From Flavobacteria bacterium RIFCSPLOWO2_12_FULL_35_11 (GTDB lineage Bacteria; Bacteroidota; Bacteroidia; Flavobacteriales; Flavobacteriaceae), in assembly GCA_001800975.1 (NCBI GenBank), contig MGWK01000093.1:1817-65816 (forward strand): a stretch of DNA of 64,000 bases, in the 5' to 3' direction. The first letter of the stretch is position 1, and every line of letters starts with the position of its first letter. Below, piece after piece: positions 37,171 to 46,485 of the stretch. Below the pieces are notes generated by a model. That model was given only the letters and a program-made list of their open reading frames with translations, was not told the origin of the DNA and did not search any database. A program made the position numbers and the translations under genes.

Positions 37171-37839
37171 TTAAAGTTCTTTTGCCATATAACCAATTCC
37201 TCTGATGGTTTGAATATAATTTTCGTCCTCCTTCAAATTCATTTTTTTTCTCAAAGCATTGATATACACATCAATAACACCGGTGTTATATTCAAAATGA
37301 ATGTCCCAAACGCTCTCAATAATTCGGGTTCTACGACAAACCATTCCTTTATTCCGCATTAAAAACTCCAGCAACGCAAACTCTTTTTGCGTCAAATTAA
37401 TTTCCTCGCCATTTTTTAAAACCTGGTGGTTGCTGGTGTTTAAAGTGATATTTCCGAGAATAAATAAGGAATGTTCTCCCGACTTTGGCCTTAATTGAAC
37501 CTTGATTCTTTCCAAAAGCTCTTCAAAATGAAAGGGTTTTTTGATATAATCATTGGCGCCCGACTGCAATCCGAAAATGGTTTCATCAACTGTATCCTTG
37601 GCAGTCAAAAAAATGACCGGCGTGTCTTTAAATTCTTTTCTGAACTGGCGGCAAACTTCAATTCCGCTAATTCCGGGAACCATCCAATCCAATAACAATA
37701 AATCATAATCTCCCGAAAGCGCCAATTGAAGACCTTTGTTTCCATTCTCCGCAATATCAACAGAAAAAGATTCTTCCTCAAGACCCTGTTGAAGGAAATT
37801 GAATATTCCTGGTTCGTCTTCAACTATTAAAATTCTCAT
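37171..37839 (-). CDS. OmpR-family response regulator
   Basis: 222 residues. Receiver domain (1-115) with acidic pocket E7-D8, phospho-acceptor D51 (LLLLDWMVPG) and K101-region IKKPFHFEELLERI; winged-helix DNA-binding domain (125-222) with EFALLEFLMRNKGMVCRR and INALRKKMN. Upstream of its kinase partner; divergent from hsp20 across a 285-bp spacer, where it may act. Confidence 0.93.
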   Translation of the reverse strand: MRILIVEDEPGIFNFLQQGLEEESFSVDIAENGNKGLQLALSGDYDLLLLDWMVPGISGIEVCRQFRKEFKDTPVIFLTAKDTVDETIFGLQSGANDYIKKPFHFEELLERIKVQLRPKSGEHSLFILGNITLNTSNHQVLKNGEEINLTQKEFALLEFLMRNKGMVCRRTRIIESVWDIHFEYNTGVIDVYINALRKKMNLKEDENYIQTIRGIGYMAKEL

Positions 37840-38081
37840 GCCACAAAATTAGTCTTTAAATGTAAAAAAATCTTAGGCATTTCTTAAGAGTTACTTAAAA
37901 TATTTTCTCTTTTTCAGGATGAAAATTGATTTCCATCATAAAATCTTACTCAAAAACACAGGTTTTTTAAATTTCTTTATACAGAAATTGCGCCACTATC
38001 GCTATTTATTGGCCTTTTAATTTAATCCAACTAATTATATGCAAATTGAGGGAAATCATTTTACAACCACTATTTTGATTT

Positions 38082-38089
38082 TATATTTG
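38082..38089 (+). promoter_or_regulatory. -7 box before hsp20
   Basis: TATATTTG, a perfect TAnnTTTG. Transcription would begin near 38095, which favours translation from the ATG at 38125 over the one at 38101. No clear TTG at the right distance. Confidence 0.45.
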
Positions 38090-38124
38090 AGCTAGAAATT
38101 ATGTTTAACTTAAATAAAAATGTC

Positions 38125-38565
38125 ATGACACTAGTAAAATTTAGAAAAAGACCATGGGAAAATCTGTTTACATCAGATTTATTGGATTTAGATGCCGGTA
38201 ATTTATTCAATGATAAATTATGGCTAAAAAGAATGAACGAACCGGCTTTGAACATCAAAGAAAAAAAAGACGAATACGAAATTGAACTTGCTGCTCCAGG
38301 ATTCGACAAAAAGGATTTTGAAGTTAACATAGCAGATGGCTGCTTGAATATTAAGGCAAAAAAAACTGAAAAAAAGGAAGAAAAAGATGAAAACTATACG
38401 CGTAAAGAGTTTAGCTTCAATTCTTTTGAAAAATCTTTACAGCTTCCTGAAACTGTAATTGATGAAAAGATTAAAGCCAAATATGAAAATGGCATCTTAA
38501 AATTTAGCCTTGCCAAAAAAGAGGAAGCCAAAAAACAAAAACCAAAAATGATAGAAATTTTGTAA
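38125..38565 (+). CDS. Hsp20 small heat-shock protein
   Basis: 146 residues from the ATG at 38125; Bacteroidota Hsp20 proteins typically begin MTLVKF as here, and an in-frame ATG at 38101 adds only MFNLNKNV. The alpha-crystallin domain is at about 45-135 (LNIKEKKDEYEIELAAPGFD and YENGILKFSLAKKEE). The signature A-x-x-x-n-G-v-L strand is present as KYENGILKF. An ATP-independent holdase, probably stress induced. A hairpin lies just downstream. Confidence 0.92.
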   Translation: MTLVKFRKRPWENLFTSDLLDLDAGNLFNDKLWLKRMNEPALNIKEKKDEYEIELAAPGFDKKDFEVNIADGCLNIKAKKTEKKEEKDENYTRKEFSFNSFEKSLQLPETVIDEKIKAKYENGILKFSLAKKEEAKKQKPKMIEIL

Positions 38566-38587
38566 AAGAAGTTTCTTAGTCTTCATT

Positions 38588-38619
38588 CCGGACTTTATTT
38601 CCCCACAAATAAAGTCTGG
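38588..38619 (+). terminator. Hairpin after hsp20
   Basis: Stem CCGGACTTTATTT / AAATAAAGTCTGG (13 bp with one G-T pair), six-base loop; no T-run follows, so it may be a 3' stabiliser rather than a full terminator. Confidence 0.5.
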
Positions 38620-38678
38620 GATTTAGAAATCACTTAAATTAAATCGATAATAATCCATTAAAATAAAAATATAAAATC

Positions 38679-39032
38679 ATGAAAACTGGAAAAATATTAT
38701 TAGGCGTATTGGCTGGGGTGGCTGTTGGAGCTACTTTGGGAATTTTGTTTGCACCAGATAAAGGTTCCACCACAAGAAAAAAAATTGCTAAAAAGGGAGA
38801 AAAGTTTGCTGATGATTTAGAGGATAAATATGATGAGTTCATAGAAAACATCACTGAAAAATATGAAGACTTAAAAGAAAAAGCTACTGATATGGCGGAA
38901 AAAGCAAAACGTAAAGCCGAAGAGTTCACTGAAAAAGCAAAGCATGAAGCCGCAAAAGTGACTGAAAAAGCAAAACATGAAGCTGAAAAAATGGCTAAAA
39001 AAGCCAAATATGGAGAAGAAGTTGAAGCATAG
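38679..39032 (+). CDS. YtxH domain stress protein
   Basis: 117 residues. A glycine-rich membrane segment (about 5-27, GVLAGVAVGATLGILFAPDK) is the YtxH mark, with the following KGSTTRKKI. The rest is a charged helix with 11-residue-like repeats (KAKHEAAKVTEKAKHEAEK). Such proteins are induced by cell-envelope or general stress; the biochemical role is unknown. A paralogue is at 56627-56884. An inverted-repeat terminator follows. Confidence 0.85.
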   Translation: MKTGKILLGVLAGVAVGATLGILFAPDKGSTTRKKIAKKGEKFADDLEDKYDEFIENITEKYEDLKEKATDMAEKAKRKAEEFTEKAKHEAAKVTEKAKHEAEKMAKKAKYGEEVEA

Positions 39033-39081
39033 TTCAACCTCCATAAACTCAAAAACAAGCGAAGAAATGGCATTTGACGAT

Positions 39082-39115
39082 TAGGGAAAATATGAGTAAT
39101 ATTTTCCCTATTTGT
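39082..39115 (+). terminator. Terminator after the first ytxH-like gene
   Basis: Perfect 12-bp stem TAGGGAAAATAT / ATATTTTCCCTA with a five-base loop, followed by TTTGTT. Confidence 0.7.
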
Positions 39116-39167
39116 TATACTTAACTCCCTAATTACAAAGCAATCATAAAACCTAAAACTAAAAAAG

Positions 39168-39509
39168 ATGGAAACTCCCAAAAGTTTAATTGAATTGTTA
39201 TATGAGAAAATAGAAGAATATGGGATAACGACATATGAGCTTACAAAGCTCAAATTATTGAAAACAACAGCAATTGTAGTTCCCTCATTGTTATCGAGAC
39301 TCATTGTTGTTTTTGTAATTTCCACCTTTATACTTTTTTTGAGTGTAGGAATTGCATTGTTGCTGGGTGAATGGTTGGGTAAATTGTATTACGGATTTTT
39401 TATCATTGCCGTATTTTATCTTGTGGTTGGAATAGTGATGCATTTCTATCTTCACAAATGGATTAAAAAGCCAGTTGCCGATTTAATTATTAAACAAGTG
39501 CTTAAATAA
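39168..39509 (+). CDS. Phage-holin-superfamily-like membrane protein
   Basis: 113 residues with two long membrane segments (about 41-65 and 73-98) after a charged start (IELLYEKIEEYGITTYELTK). Resembles the putative Actinobacterial Holin-X/YqjE-like group, small membrane proteins found beside YtxH genes in Bacteroidota. Despite the label there is no phage gene here, so I do not call it a lysis gene. Confidence 0.65.
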   Translation: METPKSLIELLYEKIEEYGITTYELTKLKLLKTTAIVVPSLLSRLIVVFVISTFILFLSVGIALLLGEWLGKLYYGFFIIAVFYLVVGIVMHFYLHKWIKKPVADLIIKQVLK

Positions 39510-39518
39510 GATGCTATT

Positions 39519-39986
39519 ATGGGAAAAATAAAATCAATGTCCGACCTTGAAGATACCATCCAAATGCTGGAACGCAAACGCGATGAAGAAGTTGAAATGA
39601 TGCGAGAAGTATTTTATCTTACTTACGAAAGCTTAAAACCAATAAATATTATTAAAAACATTTTCAAAGAATCCGTTACGCCAGTTACCGTAAAAGACAA
39701 CTTGGTAAACACTTCTGTTGGATTGGGGTTTGGCTATCTCTCAAAAATATTATTTCAGAGTGTCGTAAAACTTCCGTTTAAAAAGTTTCTGGGAAGCGCT
39801 TTAATGCTAAGCGTTGAAAATTTGGTAGCGAAAAATCCTGAAGTTGTAAACTCATTAGCCTCTTTCATTTCGAATGCCTTCAGTAAAAAGTCTGAGAAAG
39901 AAGCTGAGAAAGAAGTAGATTATGAACATGATGACGTTCATAGAGAAGTTGATACGGAACCTATAGATTTAGAAACTATCTATTAA
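39519..39986 (+). CDS. Conserved hypothetical protein of the YtxH cassette
   Basis: 155 residues, 9 bp behind the holin-like gene, so cotranscribed. An acidic helical start (SDLEDTIQMLERKRDEEVEM), a central weakly hydrophobic section (VGLGFGYLSKILFQSVVKLP, then LGSALMLSVENLVA) and an acidic tail. I recognise no domain. Position suggests a partner of the holin-like protein in envelope stress. Confidence 0.65.
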   Translation: MGKIKSMSDLEDTIQMLERKRDEEVEMMREVFYLTYESLKPINIIKNIFKESVTPVTVKDNLVNTSVGLGFGYLSKILFQSVVKLPFKKFLGSALMLSVENLVAKNPEVVNSLASFISNAFSKKSEKEAEKEVDYEHDDVHREVDTEPIDLETIY

Positions 39987-40077
39987 TATGTAAAAATGGG
40001 CAATATATCAGTCTATCAAAAACAGTATTGCTTTTTGTTTATTGTTTTTCAATCCTGATAATTATTGCCCTTCAGCC

Positions 40078-41289
40078 ATGAAAACGACGCAATGGCATTT
40101 ACTTCTTATTTTTTTCATTCTTATCTTTCTCTTTATAAGAAAAACAAATTATTCAGTTATGGGCCAACATAACGTCTCTGAAACTAATTCTGTTAAGTTA
40201 TTTCTTTGTGGAGATGTGATGCTTGGAAGGGGAATTGACCAGATACTTCCGCATTCGGTCAATCCAAAATTGTATGAATCATATGTAACAGATGCAAGAG
40301 ATTACGTGCGCCTGGCAGAAATTAAAAATGGCCCTATTCCGCAACTTGTTTCGTTCTCTTATATTTGGGGAGATGCCATGGAAATTTGGAAAAAAATGGC
40401 GCCTTCAGCAAAAATCATCAATCTTGAAACAAGCGTAACCACGCACAATAAGCCATGGGCAGGAAAAGGAATAAATTACCGTATGCATCCAAAAAATGTG
40501 GAAGTGCTTTCGGCAGCCAATATTAACTTTTGTTCGTTGGCCAATAACCATACTTTAGACTGGGAACGCGCCGGACTTCTGGAAACGATGAATACACTTA
40601 AAAAATCAGGCATTTTGTTTGTCGGCGCGGGAATAAATGACCTAGAAGCTGCTACTCCTGCCAGCTTGCCCTTGCAACAAGGAAAAATAATTGTGCTGGC
40701 TTACGCCGCCAAAAGCAGCGGTATTCCTAAATCCTGGGCTGCAGAAGAAAATTCATCGGGTGTCAATATGCTTCCTGAAAATGATGAAATGGCCGTCGGC
40801 TTGATAAAGAATGAAATTTCTAAAATAAAGAAGAAAAATGATGTTGTGGTGCTTTCTTTACATTGGGGCGGAAATTGGGGTTATGACATTCCGTTGAAAC
40901 ATCAAAAATTGGCGCATGAAATTATTGATAAGGCCGGGGTTGCTATTGTTCACGGACATTCCTCCCATCATCCTAAGGGTATTGAAGTATATCACAACAA
41001 ACTGATCATTTACGGTGCCGGCGATTTTATCAATGATTATGAGGGCATTGGCGGTTATGAGCAATTTAGGGGAGAATTGAGCCTTATGTACTTTCCGGAA
41101 GTGAATCAGGAAAATGGCGAACTTATCTCCATGAAAATATTTCCAATGGAAACAAAAAATTTCAGGCTTCACCATCCTTCTAAATCAGATGCTTTATGGT
41201 TGAAGACAATTTTAAATCGGGAAGGAATTCAGTTTGGAACTCAGTTTAAATGGAATGAAGACCATTCCCTGGATTTGGAATGGAAGTAA
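40078..41289 (+). CDS. CapA-like metallophosphatase-fold protein
   Basis: 403 residues from the ATG at 40078; an upstream TTG start is less likely because the signal anchor begins at KTTQWHLLLIFFILIFLF. The CapA/PgsA fold (poly-gamma-glutamate synthesis related) is shown by KLFLCGDVMLGRGI, INLETSVTTHNKPW, SLANNHTLDWERAGL, VVVLSLHWGGNWGYD, IVHGHSSHHPKGIE and IIYGAGDFINDYE. The Asp/His positions belong to a calcineurin-like metal site. There is no capB/capC partner nearby, so synthesis of poly-gamma-glutamate is unlikely; substrate unknown. Confidence 0.8.
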   Translation: MKTTQWHLLLIFFILIFLFIRKTNYSVMGQHNVSETNSVKLFLCGDVMLGRGIDQILPHSVNPKLYESYVTDARDYVRLAEIKNGPIPQLVSFSYIWGDAMEIWKKMAPSAKIINLETSVTTHNKPWAGKGINYRMHPKNVEVLSAANINFCSLANNHTLDWERAGLLETMNTLKKSGILFVGAGINDLEAATPASLPLQQGKIIVLAYAAKSSGIPKSWAAEENSSGVNMLPENDEMAVGLIKNEISKIKKKNDVVVLSLHWGGNWGYDIPLKHQKLAHEIIDKAGVAIVHGHSSHHPKGIEVYHNKLIIYGAGDFINDYEGIGGYEQFRGELSLMYFPEVNQENGELISMKIFPMETKNFRLHHPSKSDALWLKTILNREGIQFGTQFKWNEDHSLDLEWK

Positions 41290-41412
41290 AACCTTATAAA
41301 ACTTCATCTTCAATATTTTTTTACCGCTTCAAACTGACCGAAATCATTTTAGCATCGGCGTTTTGGCAATACTTTAGTGTTCTATTATCTTGTTGTTTTT
41401 ATTCCAATTTAT

Positions 41413-44079
41413 ATGGATTCACTAAATATTAACATCGTTAAAAATCCACATGCACTTGCCTCAAAAAATGTTGTGATTCAGTTAAATAGCGATGTGGAAT
41501 TTGGTTTGGAAAAAACACAAGTTGAAGAACGAATTAAACAATTCGGAAAGAATGAAATACCGCTAAAAAAACCAAAAACAAAATGGCGCATATTTGCGGA
41601 GCAATTTTTTAATGCCATCATCTATATTTTAGCTGGAGCCGCAACATTGGCATTTCTTTTTAAAGAATGGCCTGAAGGAATTGCCATACTCATTGTCATT
41701 TTAATAACCGTCTCCATTGGCTTTTTTATGGAATTGCAGGCTTTGCGATCCTTGGAAACCTTGCGAAAAATGGGGCAGGCAGTGACCCGTGTGCTGCGCA
41801 ACGGCAAACTAAGTCGCATAAAAGCATCCTTATTGGTTCCGGGAGATGTTATAATTTTAGAAGCTGGCGATGTGATTTCAGCCGATGCCCGCTTAATCTC
41901 TGAAGAAAGTTTAACAACGAAAGAAGCCGCATTGACCGGAGAAAGCACTCATGTCGAAAAAAGTATAGCAGCTTTGCCTCAAAATACCTCCATTGTTGAA
42001 CAAAATAATATGGTTTTTAAGGGAACCTTGGTCACAAAAGGAAAAGCGAAGGCCATAGTTACCGCCATAGGGATTCATACCGAATTGGGAAAAATTCAGC
42101 AAATGGGCATGGAAGTTGATGCGGAATTGACGCCACTTGAAAAAAAATTAAACGATCTCAGCAAATGGCTTATTTGGCTTTCGCTTTCACTGGCGGTTTT
42201 GATTGTGATCACGGGTTATGTCAGAGGCGCAAATTTATTGTTAATGTTCGAAACCGGCATTGCGCTGGCAGTTGCTTCGATTCCTGAAGGATTGCCTATT
42301 GTGGCCACAATTGCCCTGGCAGAAGGAATGCTTAAATTGTCAAAGAAACAAGTAATCATTAAAAAATTAGAGGCAGTCCATACCTTGGGCGCCACAAACA
42401 TTATTTGCACAGATAAAACAGGAACGCTTACGGAAGATCAAATGAAAGTGCATACTTTGGTGTTTGAAGAAGCGTCTTTTCAACAGGTTGACCCTAAAAA
42501 TAAAGAGGCTTTAATTTCCTTTAAAAACCTGAAAGCTTTTGATAAATTGATGATGACCAGCCTGCTTTGCAATGATGCCATTTACACAAGCACCGACAAA
42601 CACGGCGACCCAATGGATTTGGCTTTAACTGAATTTGCTTCCTACGCAGGTTACGACCCTGCTTCTGTCCAAAAAAATAATCCCGAAAAAATGGAAGTGG
42701 CCTTTGACGCTGATCGCAAAATGATGGCTACGGCAAATCAACATCAGAAAACATTTAATGTTTATGCAAAAGGCGCTTTCGAAAGTATAGTTGAATGCTG
42801 CGATACCTTGCTTAAAAACGGCAAAACAGAAAAATTCGAAAACAAAGCGCAATGGCATCAAAAAGTTGACGATTTGGCTTTTCAAGGATTGCGGGTGTTG
42901 GCTTTTGCATACAAAGAATCAAAAACAAATCCCGAATATGAAACCTTGCTGCAACAGCTTACTTTTATAGGTTTGGTTGGCTTTATTGATCCGGCAAGAG
43001 AAGATGTTAAAGCAACGATTGCCACTTATAAGAATGCCGGAATCCGTGTGGTAATGATGACGGGCGACCATCCGGGAACCGCCAAAAAAATTGCTCAGGA
43101 AATTGGCTTGTTGGCACTCGACACTTCAAATGACAAAGTGGTGGTTGGAAAACACATTCCTGATATGGAAAATTTAAGCGAAACAGACAAAAACAAGCTG
43201 CTAAATACCGTAGTTTTTGCAAGGGTAACGCCAAAACAAAAATTGGATCTGATTGCCCTTTTTCAGCAAAACAACAATATCGTAGGAATGATTGGTGACG
43301 GCGTAAATGATGTTCCTGCACTTAAAAAAGCGGATATTGGCATCGCTATGGGAATTAGGGGAACTGAAGCCGCAAGAGAATCGGCCGACGTCATTCTTAA
43401 GGATGATAAATTTACCACCATAGAATTGGCCATAAAACAAGGCCGGGCTATTTTCGAAAATATTCGCCAATTTGTGGTATACCTTTTATCCAGCAATTTG
43501 GCCGAAATAATTTCAGTTGGAATTGCATCATTGTTGGTGCTACCTTCGCCACTCTTGCCGTTGCAAATCTTATTTCTGAATCTCATAACCGATATTTTCC
43601 CAGCGCTGGCATTAGGTCTTGGGAAAGGAGAAGTTGACATTATGTCCAAACCGCCAAGAAAATCCGACGAACCCATTATGACACTCAAATTATGGAACGC
43701 CACCATTATTTACGGATTGTGTATTACCGCAGGTGTTCTCGGCATCACAGCTTATTCTCATTTTGTATTGAAATTGACCTCAGGTGAAATTAACAATATG
43801 GCCTTTTTCACCCTAATTTTTGCACAATTGCTCAATGTTTTTAATATGCCGAAACGCCATTTATCGTTCTTTAATAATGAAGTCACTTTAAATCCCTGGA
43901 TTTGGTATGCAATTGCTTTGTGCATTTTTATCACAGGAGTTGCTTATATTATTCCACCAATTGCCAAAGCACTTTCCATGGTGCCGTTAACTGCAGATAA
44001 ATTTGGTTTGGTGATTTTATTTGGATTCGGATCACTGTTTCTTACCCAAATTTTTAAGCGCATTGGGAGTACCGTTTAA
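41413..44079 (+). CDS. P-type (PIIA-like) cation-transporting ATPase
   Basis: 888 residues from the ATG at 41413 (a GTG 12 codons earlier is unlikely). N-terminal cation-ATPase domain, actuator loop with TGES (175-178), TM4 motif PEGLP (291-295), phosphorylation site DKTGTLT with D334, hinge GDGVNDVPALKKADIGIAMG, and C-terminal membrane helices with NLITDIFPALALGLG. The PEGLP and N-L-x-T-D motifs are those of calcium-type (SERCA-like) pumps; Mn or other cations remain possible. Convergent with the glycosyltransferase gene that follows. Confidence 0.92.
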   Translation: MDSLNINIVKNPHALASKNVVIQLNSDVEFGLEKTQVEERIKQFGKNEIPLKKPKTKWRIFAEQFFNAIIYILAGAATLAFLFKEWPEGIAILIVILITVSIGFFMELQALRSLETLRKMGQAVTRVLRNGKLSRIKASLLVPGDVIILEAGDVISADARLISEESLTTKEAALTGESTHVEKSIAALPQNTSIVEQNNMVFKGTLVTKGKAKAIVTAIGIHTELGKIQQMGMEVDAELTPLEKKLNDLSKWLIWLSLSLAVLIVITGYVRGANLLLMFETGIALAVASIPEGLPIVATIALAEGMLKLSKKQVIIKKLEAVHTLGATNIICTDKTGTLTEDQMKVHTLVFEEASFQQVDPKNKEALISFKNLKAFDKLMMTSLLCNDAIYTSTDKHGDPMDLALTEFASYAGYDPASVQKNNPEKMEVAFDADRKMMATANQHQKTFNVYAKGAFESIVECCDTLLKNGKTEKFENKAQWHQKVDDLAFQGLRVLAFAYKESKTNPEYETLLQQLTFIGLVGFIDPAREDVKATIATYKNAGIRVVMMTGDHPGTAKKIAQEIGLLALDTSNDKVVVGKHIPDMENLSETDKNKLLNTVVFARVTPKQKLDLIALFQQNNNIVGMIGDGVNDVPALKKADIGIAMGIRGTEAARESADVILKDDKFTTIELAIKQGRAIFENIRQFVVYLLSSNLAEIISVGIASLLVLPSPLLPLQILFLNLITDIFPALALGLGKGEVDIMSKPPRKSDEPIMTLKLWNATIIYGLCITAGVLGITAYSHFVLKLTSGEINNMAFFTLIFAQLLNVFNMPKRHLSFFNNEVTLNPWIWYAIALCIFITGVAYIIPPIAKALSMVPLTADKFGLVILFGFGSLFLTQIFKRIGSTV

Positions 44080-44143
44080 ATAATAAGCTAATTTATAAGT
44101 TACCTTAAAAAAATTTAAAAAAAACACAAGTTAATTTCCTGAG

Positions 44144-46417
44144 TTATTTTAAAATTCGAAAACCATTGGCAATTTTGCCTGTCCTCTCCTGTATTGGTTT
44201 TGATTTAGGCACTTGTGCCGGCTCCATGGCCAACCGAGCCATCAGGTAACATATGGTTGATTCTGCGCCTTGATTTAAATTTACGTTTTCTTTTTCCAAT
44301 CCGTCGTGGCAGCCGCCAGTTATTGAATTATACAACATTTGATGTAAATGATTTTTTCCAAGAAACCAACTAAACGCCTTTTCTTTCAATGTTTCATACC
44401 TTGAGTCATTAAATGTCTTATGAAATAAATCTAGGGTCAATACTGCATAAGAAACATCAATGGGCTGTTCGCCATATTGATTGGGCTCCACTCCTTTTTG
44501 ATACCAACCTTTATTTGAAATGGCCTTAAAATGATCATCAACAAACATTTTCGACAATAAGAAATCAAAGGATTCTATAGCAATTTTTTTGTAGATTTGC
44601 TTTCCTGAAATTAAATAGGAATACAACATCGCTTCAGGAAGAATGCTATTGGCATACGTCATATAATCTTCAAACCAATGCCAGTCAACAGTTGAACTTA
44701 CATCATAATCGGTAATCAAATTTTTTGTCAGTTTCTCAATAACAAATGCAATTCGTTTGTCCTTTGTTACGTCATAATATAAATACAGTCCTTTAGTGGC
44801 AAAACCTATGGATCGTGGCGATAAAATATTTTTAACCCAAGGCAAAGAACCCATAAAACAAAAAGTTGCCAGATCAATTATTTCTTTAGGTAAATAGTCT
44901 TTTAATGAAATTACGGTTCCCAAAGCCCAAACCGCCCTTGAATTGGAATCTTCTAAATTTATATAGTTATTTTTAATGTGTTCATGATTATTTTCATCGA
45001 TATAGTTTACAAAAGTCCCCGATGAATTTTGGCAACGAAGTATAAAATTTAAATATGTTATTATGAAATTTAAACTCTTTGGGTCGCCATCTAATTTATA
45101 GTGCGAACACACGGCAATTAAAGCCCGCGCATTATCATCTAAAGTATATCCTGAAGTGATGTCAGGCTCTGAAATTTTGCTGAATTGAATAATGCCAATA
45201 TTGGTGGTCATTTTTTTGAGATGGTCCAATTTTATTGGTGGATAATTATAACGGATGGCATTCTTTTTGTCTATCAATTCCCCATAAGTATTCGCATGTT
45301 TAATGGCAACATTTTCCCACGAGGATTCCCTGGTTTTTTCATAAGCGGCAAATGCCATTGATTCTCTTAAATCGCCATTTGAAAGCAATTGATTTGTGGC
45401 ATTTGCCAGTTGTTCGCAATTCCCAATATCATAAAGTATCCCGGCATTGTTGGCAAGCAACTCTTTGGTATGCGGTATTGACGTTGCAATTATTGGACAA
45501 GCGCAACTCAACGCGTACACAAAAGTGCCACTCACTGCTTGGTTTGGATCCTTTGAAGTGAATAAATAAATATCTGTGGCCATTAAATATTCCAAAAGTT
45601 CGCTTGTCTCCAAATAGCGATCTATAAAACGCACATGGTTGTTTATATCCAATTTCATGACCAAATCTTCCAAATAATCCCGGTACTCATCAATATTGTT
45701 TTTGATGGTATTCGGGTGTGTTTTTCCAATGATTAAATACAAAACATCTGGCGTATGTTTAATAATCTCAGGCATTGCTTTTATGGCAGTTTCTATGCTC
45801 TTCCCTGGACTCAAAAGTCCGAAAGTTGACAAAATGCTTCGATTTTCCAAATTGAGCTTTTGCTTTGCTTCCGCAGGATTTTCATAATTGACTGTATGCG
45901 TGCCGTGCGGCGTATAATCAATTATTTCTTCGCTAATTTCATACTGTTCCGTTAATATATTTTGAGACTTTTTGGTCATCACAAAAATTCTGTTTGCATA
46001 GGAAACCATCATTTTTACGAAGGATTTCAATTCCACAGTTGGATTGGGAATGACACTATGAAAAGTAAAAACCACAGGTTTATTGATGGCATCCAAAAAA
46101 TCTAACAAATAGTTTCCGTATTCGCCGCCAAACAAGCCAAATTCATGCTGAATGTGCACCAATTTTATAGAAGCTTCATTGTTTATTTTAATGGCCGTGT
46201 TTTTATATGCATCCTTAATTTTGGGATTCAATGAAAAAGGAATGGCTGATGAAATTATTGGCGCATCAGTCAAATTACAAACAACGCAGTGCAAATTTTG
46301 GCCAAATGAATTGTTTATTGCTGACATAAGATCTTGGGTAAAGGTTGCAATGCCGCATTGTGTTGGGGGATATGTAGTCACGAAGATGACTTTAGAATCT
46401 GGTGCTGGATTTCTCAT
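44144..46417 (-). CDS. GT4 glycosyltransferase fused to an (alpha/alpha) toroid-like domain
   Basis: 757 residues. Residues 1-380 are a GT-B, GT4-type glycosyltransferase (TYPPTQCGIATFTQDL near the start, STFGLLSPGKSIETA, IGKTHPNT, and SKDPNQAVSGTFVYALSCA near the nucleotide-sugar site). Residues 400-735 are an all-helical region with regular W/L repeats (TLDDNARALIAVCSHYK, NLEDSNSRAVWALGTV, LNQGAESTICYLMARLAM), resembling six-hairpin glycosidase toroids. It is a homologue of the protein at 57141. A GH130 gene lay just upstream but is now only a fragment because of an insertion. The product is unknown; a mannose-containing saccharide is plausible from GH130 knowledge. Confidence 0.82.
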   Translation of the reverse strand: MRNPAPDSKVIFVTTYPPTQCGIATFTQDLMSAINNSFGQNLHCVVCNLTDAPIISSAIPFSLNPKIKDAYKNTAIKINNEASIKLVHIQHEFGLFGGEYGNYLLDFLDAINKPVVFTFHSVIPNPTVELKSFVKMMVSYANRIFVMTKKSQNILTEQYEISEEIIDYTPHGTHTVNYENPAEAKQKLNLENRSILSTFGLLSPGKSIETAIKAMPEIIKHTPDVLYLIIGKTHPNTIKNNIDEYRDYLEDLVMKLDINNHVRFIDRYLETSELLEYLMATDIYLFTSKDPNQAVSGTFVYALSCACPIIATSIPHTKELLANNAGILYDIGNCEQLANATNQLLSNGDLRESMAFAAYEKTRESSWENVAIKHANTYGELIDKKNAIRYNYPPIKLDHLKKMTTNIGIIQFSKISEPDITSGYTLDDNARALIAVCSHYKLDGDPKSLNFIITYLNFILRCQNSSGTFVNYIDENNHEHIKNNYINLEDSNSRAVWALGTVISLKDYLPKEIIDLATFCFMGSLPWVKNILSPRSIGFATKGLYLYYDVTKDKRIAFVIEKLTKNLITDYDVSSTVDWHWFEDYMTYANSILPEAMLYSYLISGKQIYKKIAIESFDFLLSKMFVDDHFKAISNKGWYQKGVEPNQYGEQPIDVSYAVLTLDLFHKTFNDSRYETLKEKAFSWFLGKNHLHQMLYNSITGGCHDGLEKENVNLNQGAESTICYLMARLAMEPAQVPKSKPIQERTGKIANGFRILK

Positions 46418-46485
46418 TTTTATTATTTATGAATTGTTGTAATAGTTCGTTTATATTTACTGAAGCCACTGTCACCCTACTGTCT

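Noticed and set aside
38639-39325. Long minus-strand frame of 228 codons opposite the ytxH-like gene
   Set aside because: It is low-complexity Ser/Ala/Phe sequence, the mirror of a Lys/Glu/Ala-rich helix on the plus strand; the plus-strand gene has clear YtxH features.
39168-39509. Holin-like protein as sign of a prophage
   Set aside because: No other phage genes, integrase or attachment repeats are present; such proteins are ordinary in Bacteroidota stress clusters.
40078-41289. Capsule or poly-gamma-glutamate synthesis locus
   Set aside because: Only a CapA-like protein is present; no CapB or CapC ligase genes adjoin it.
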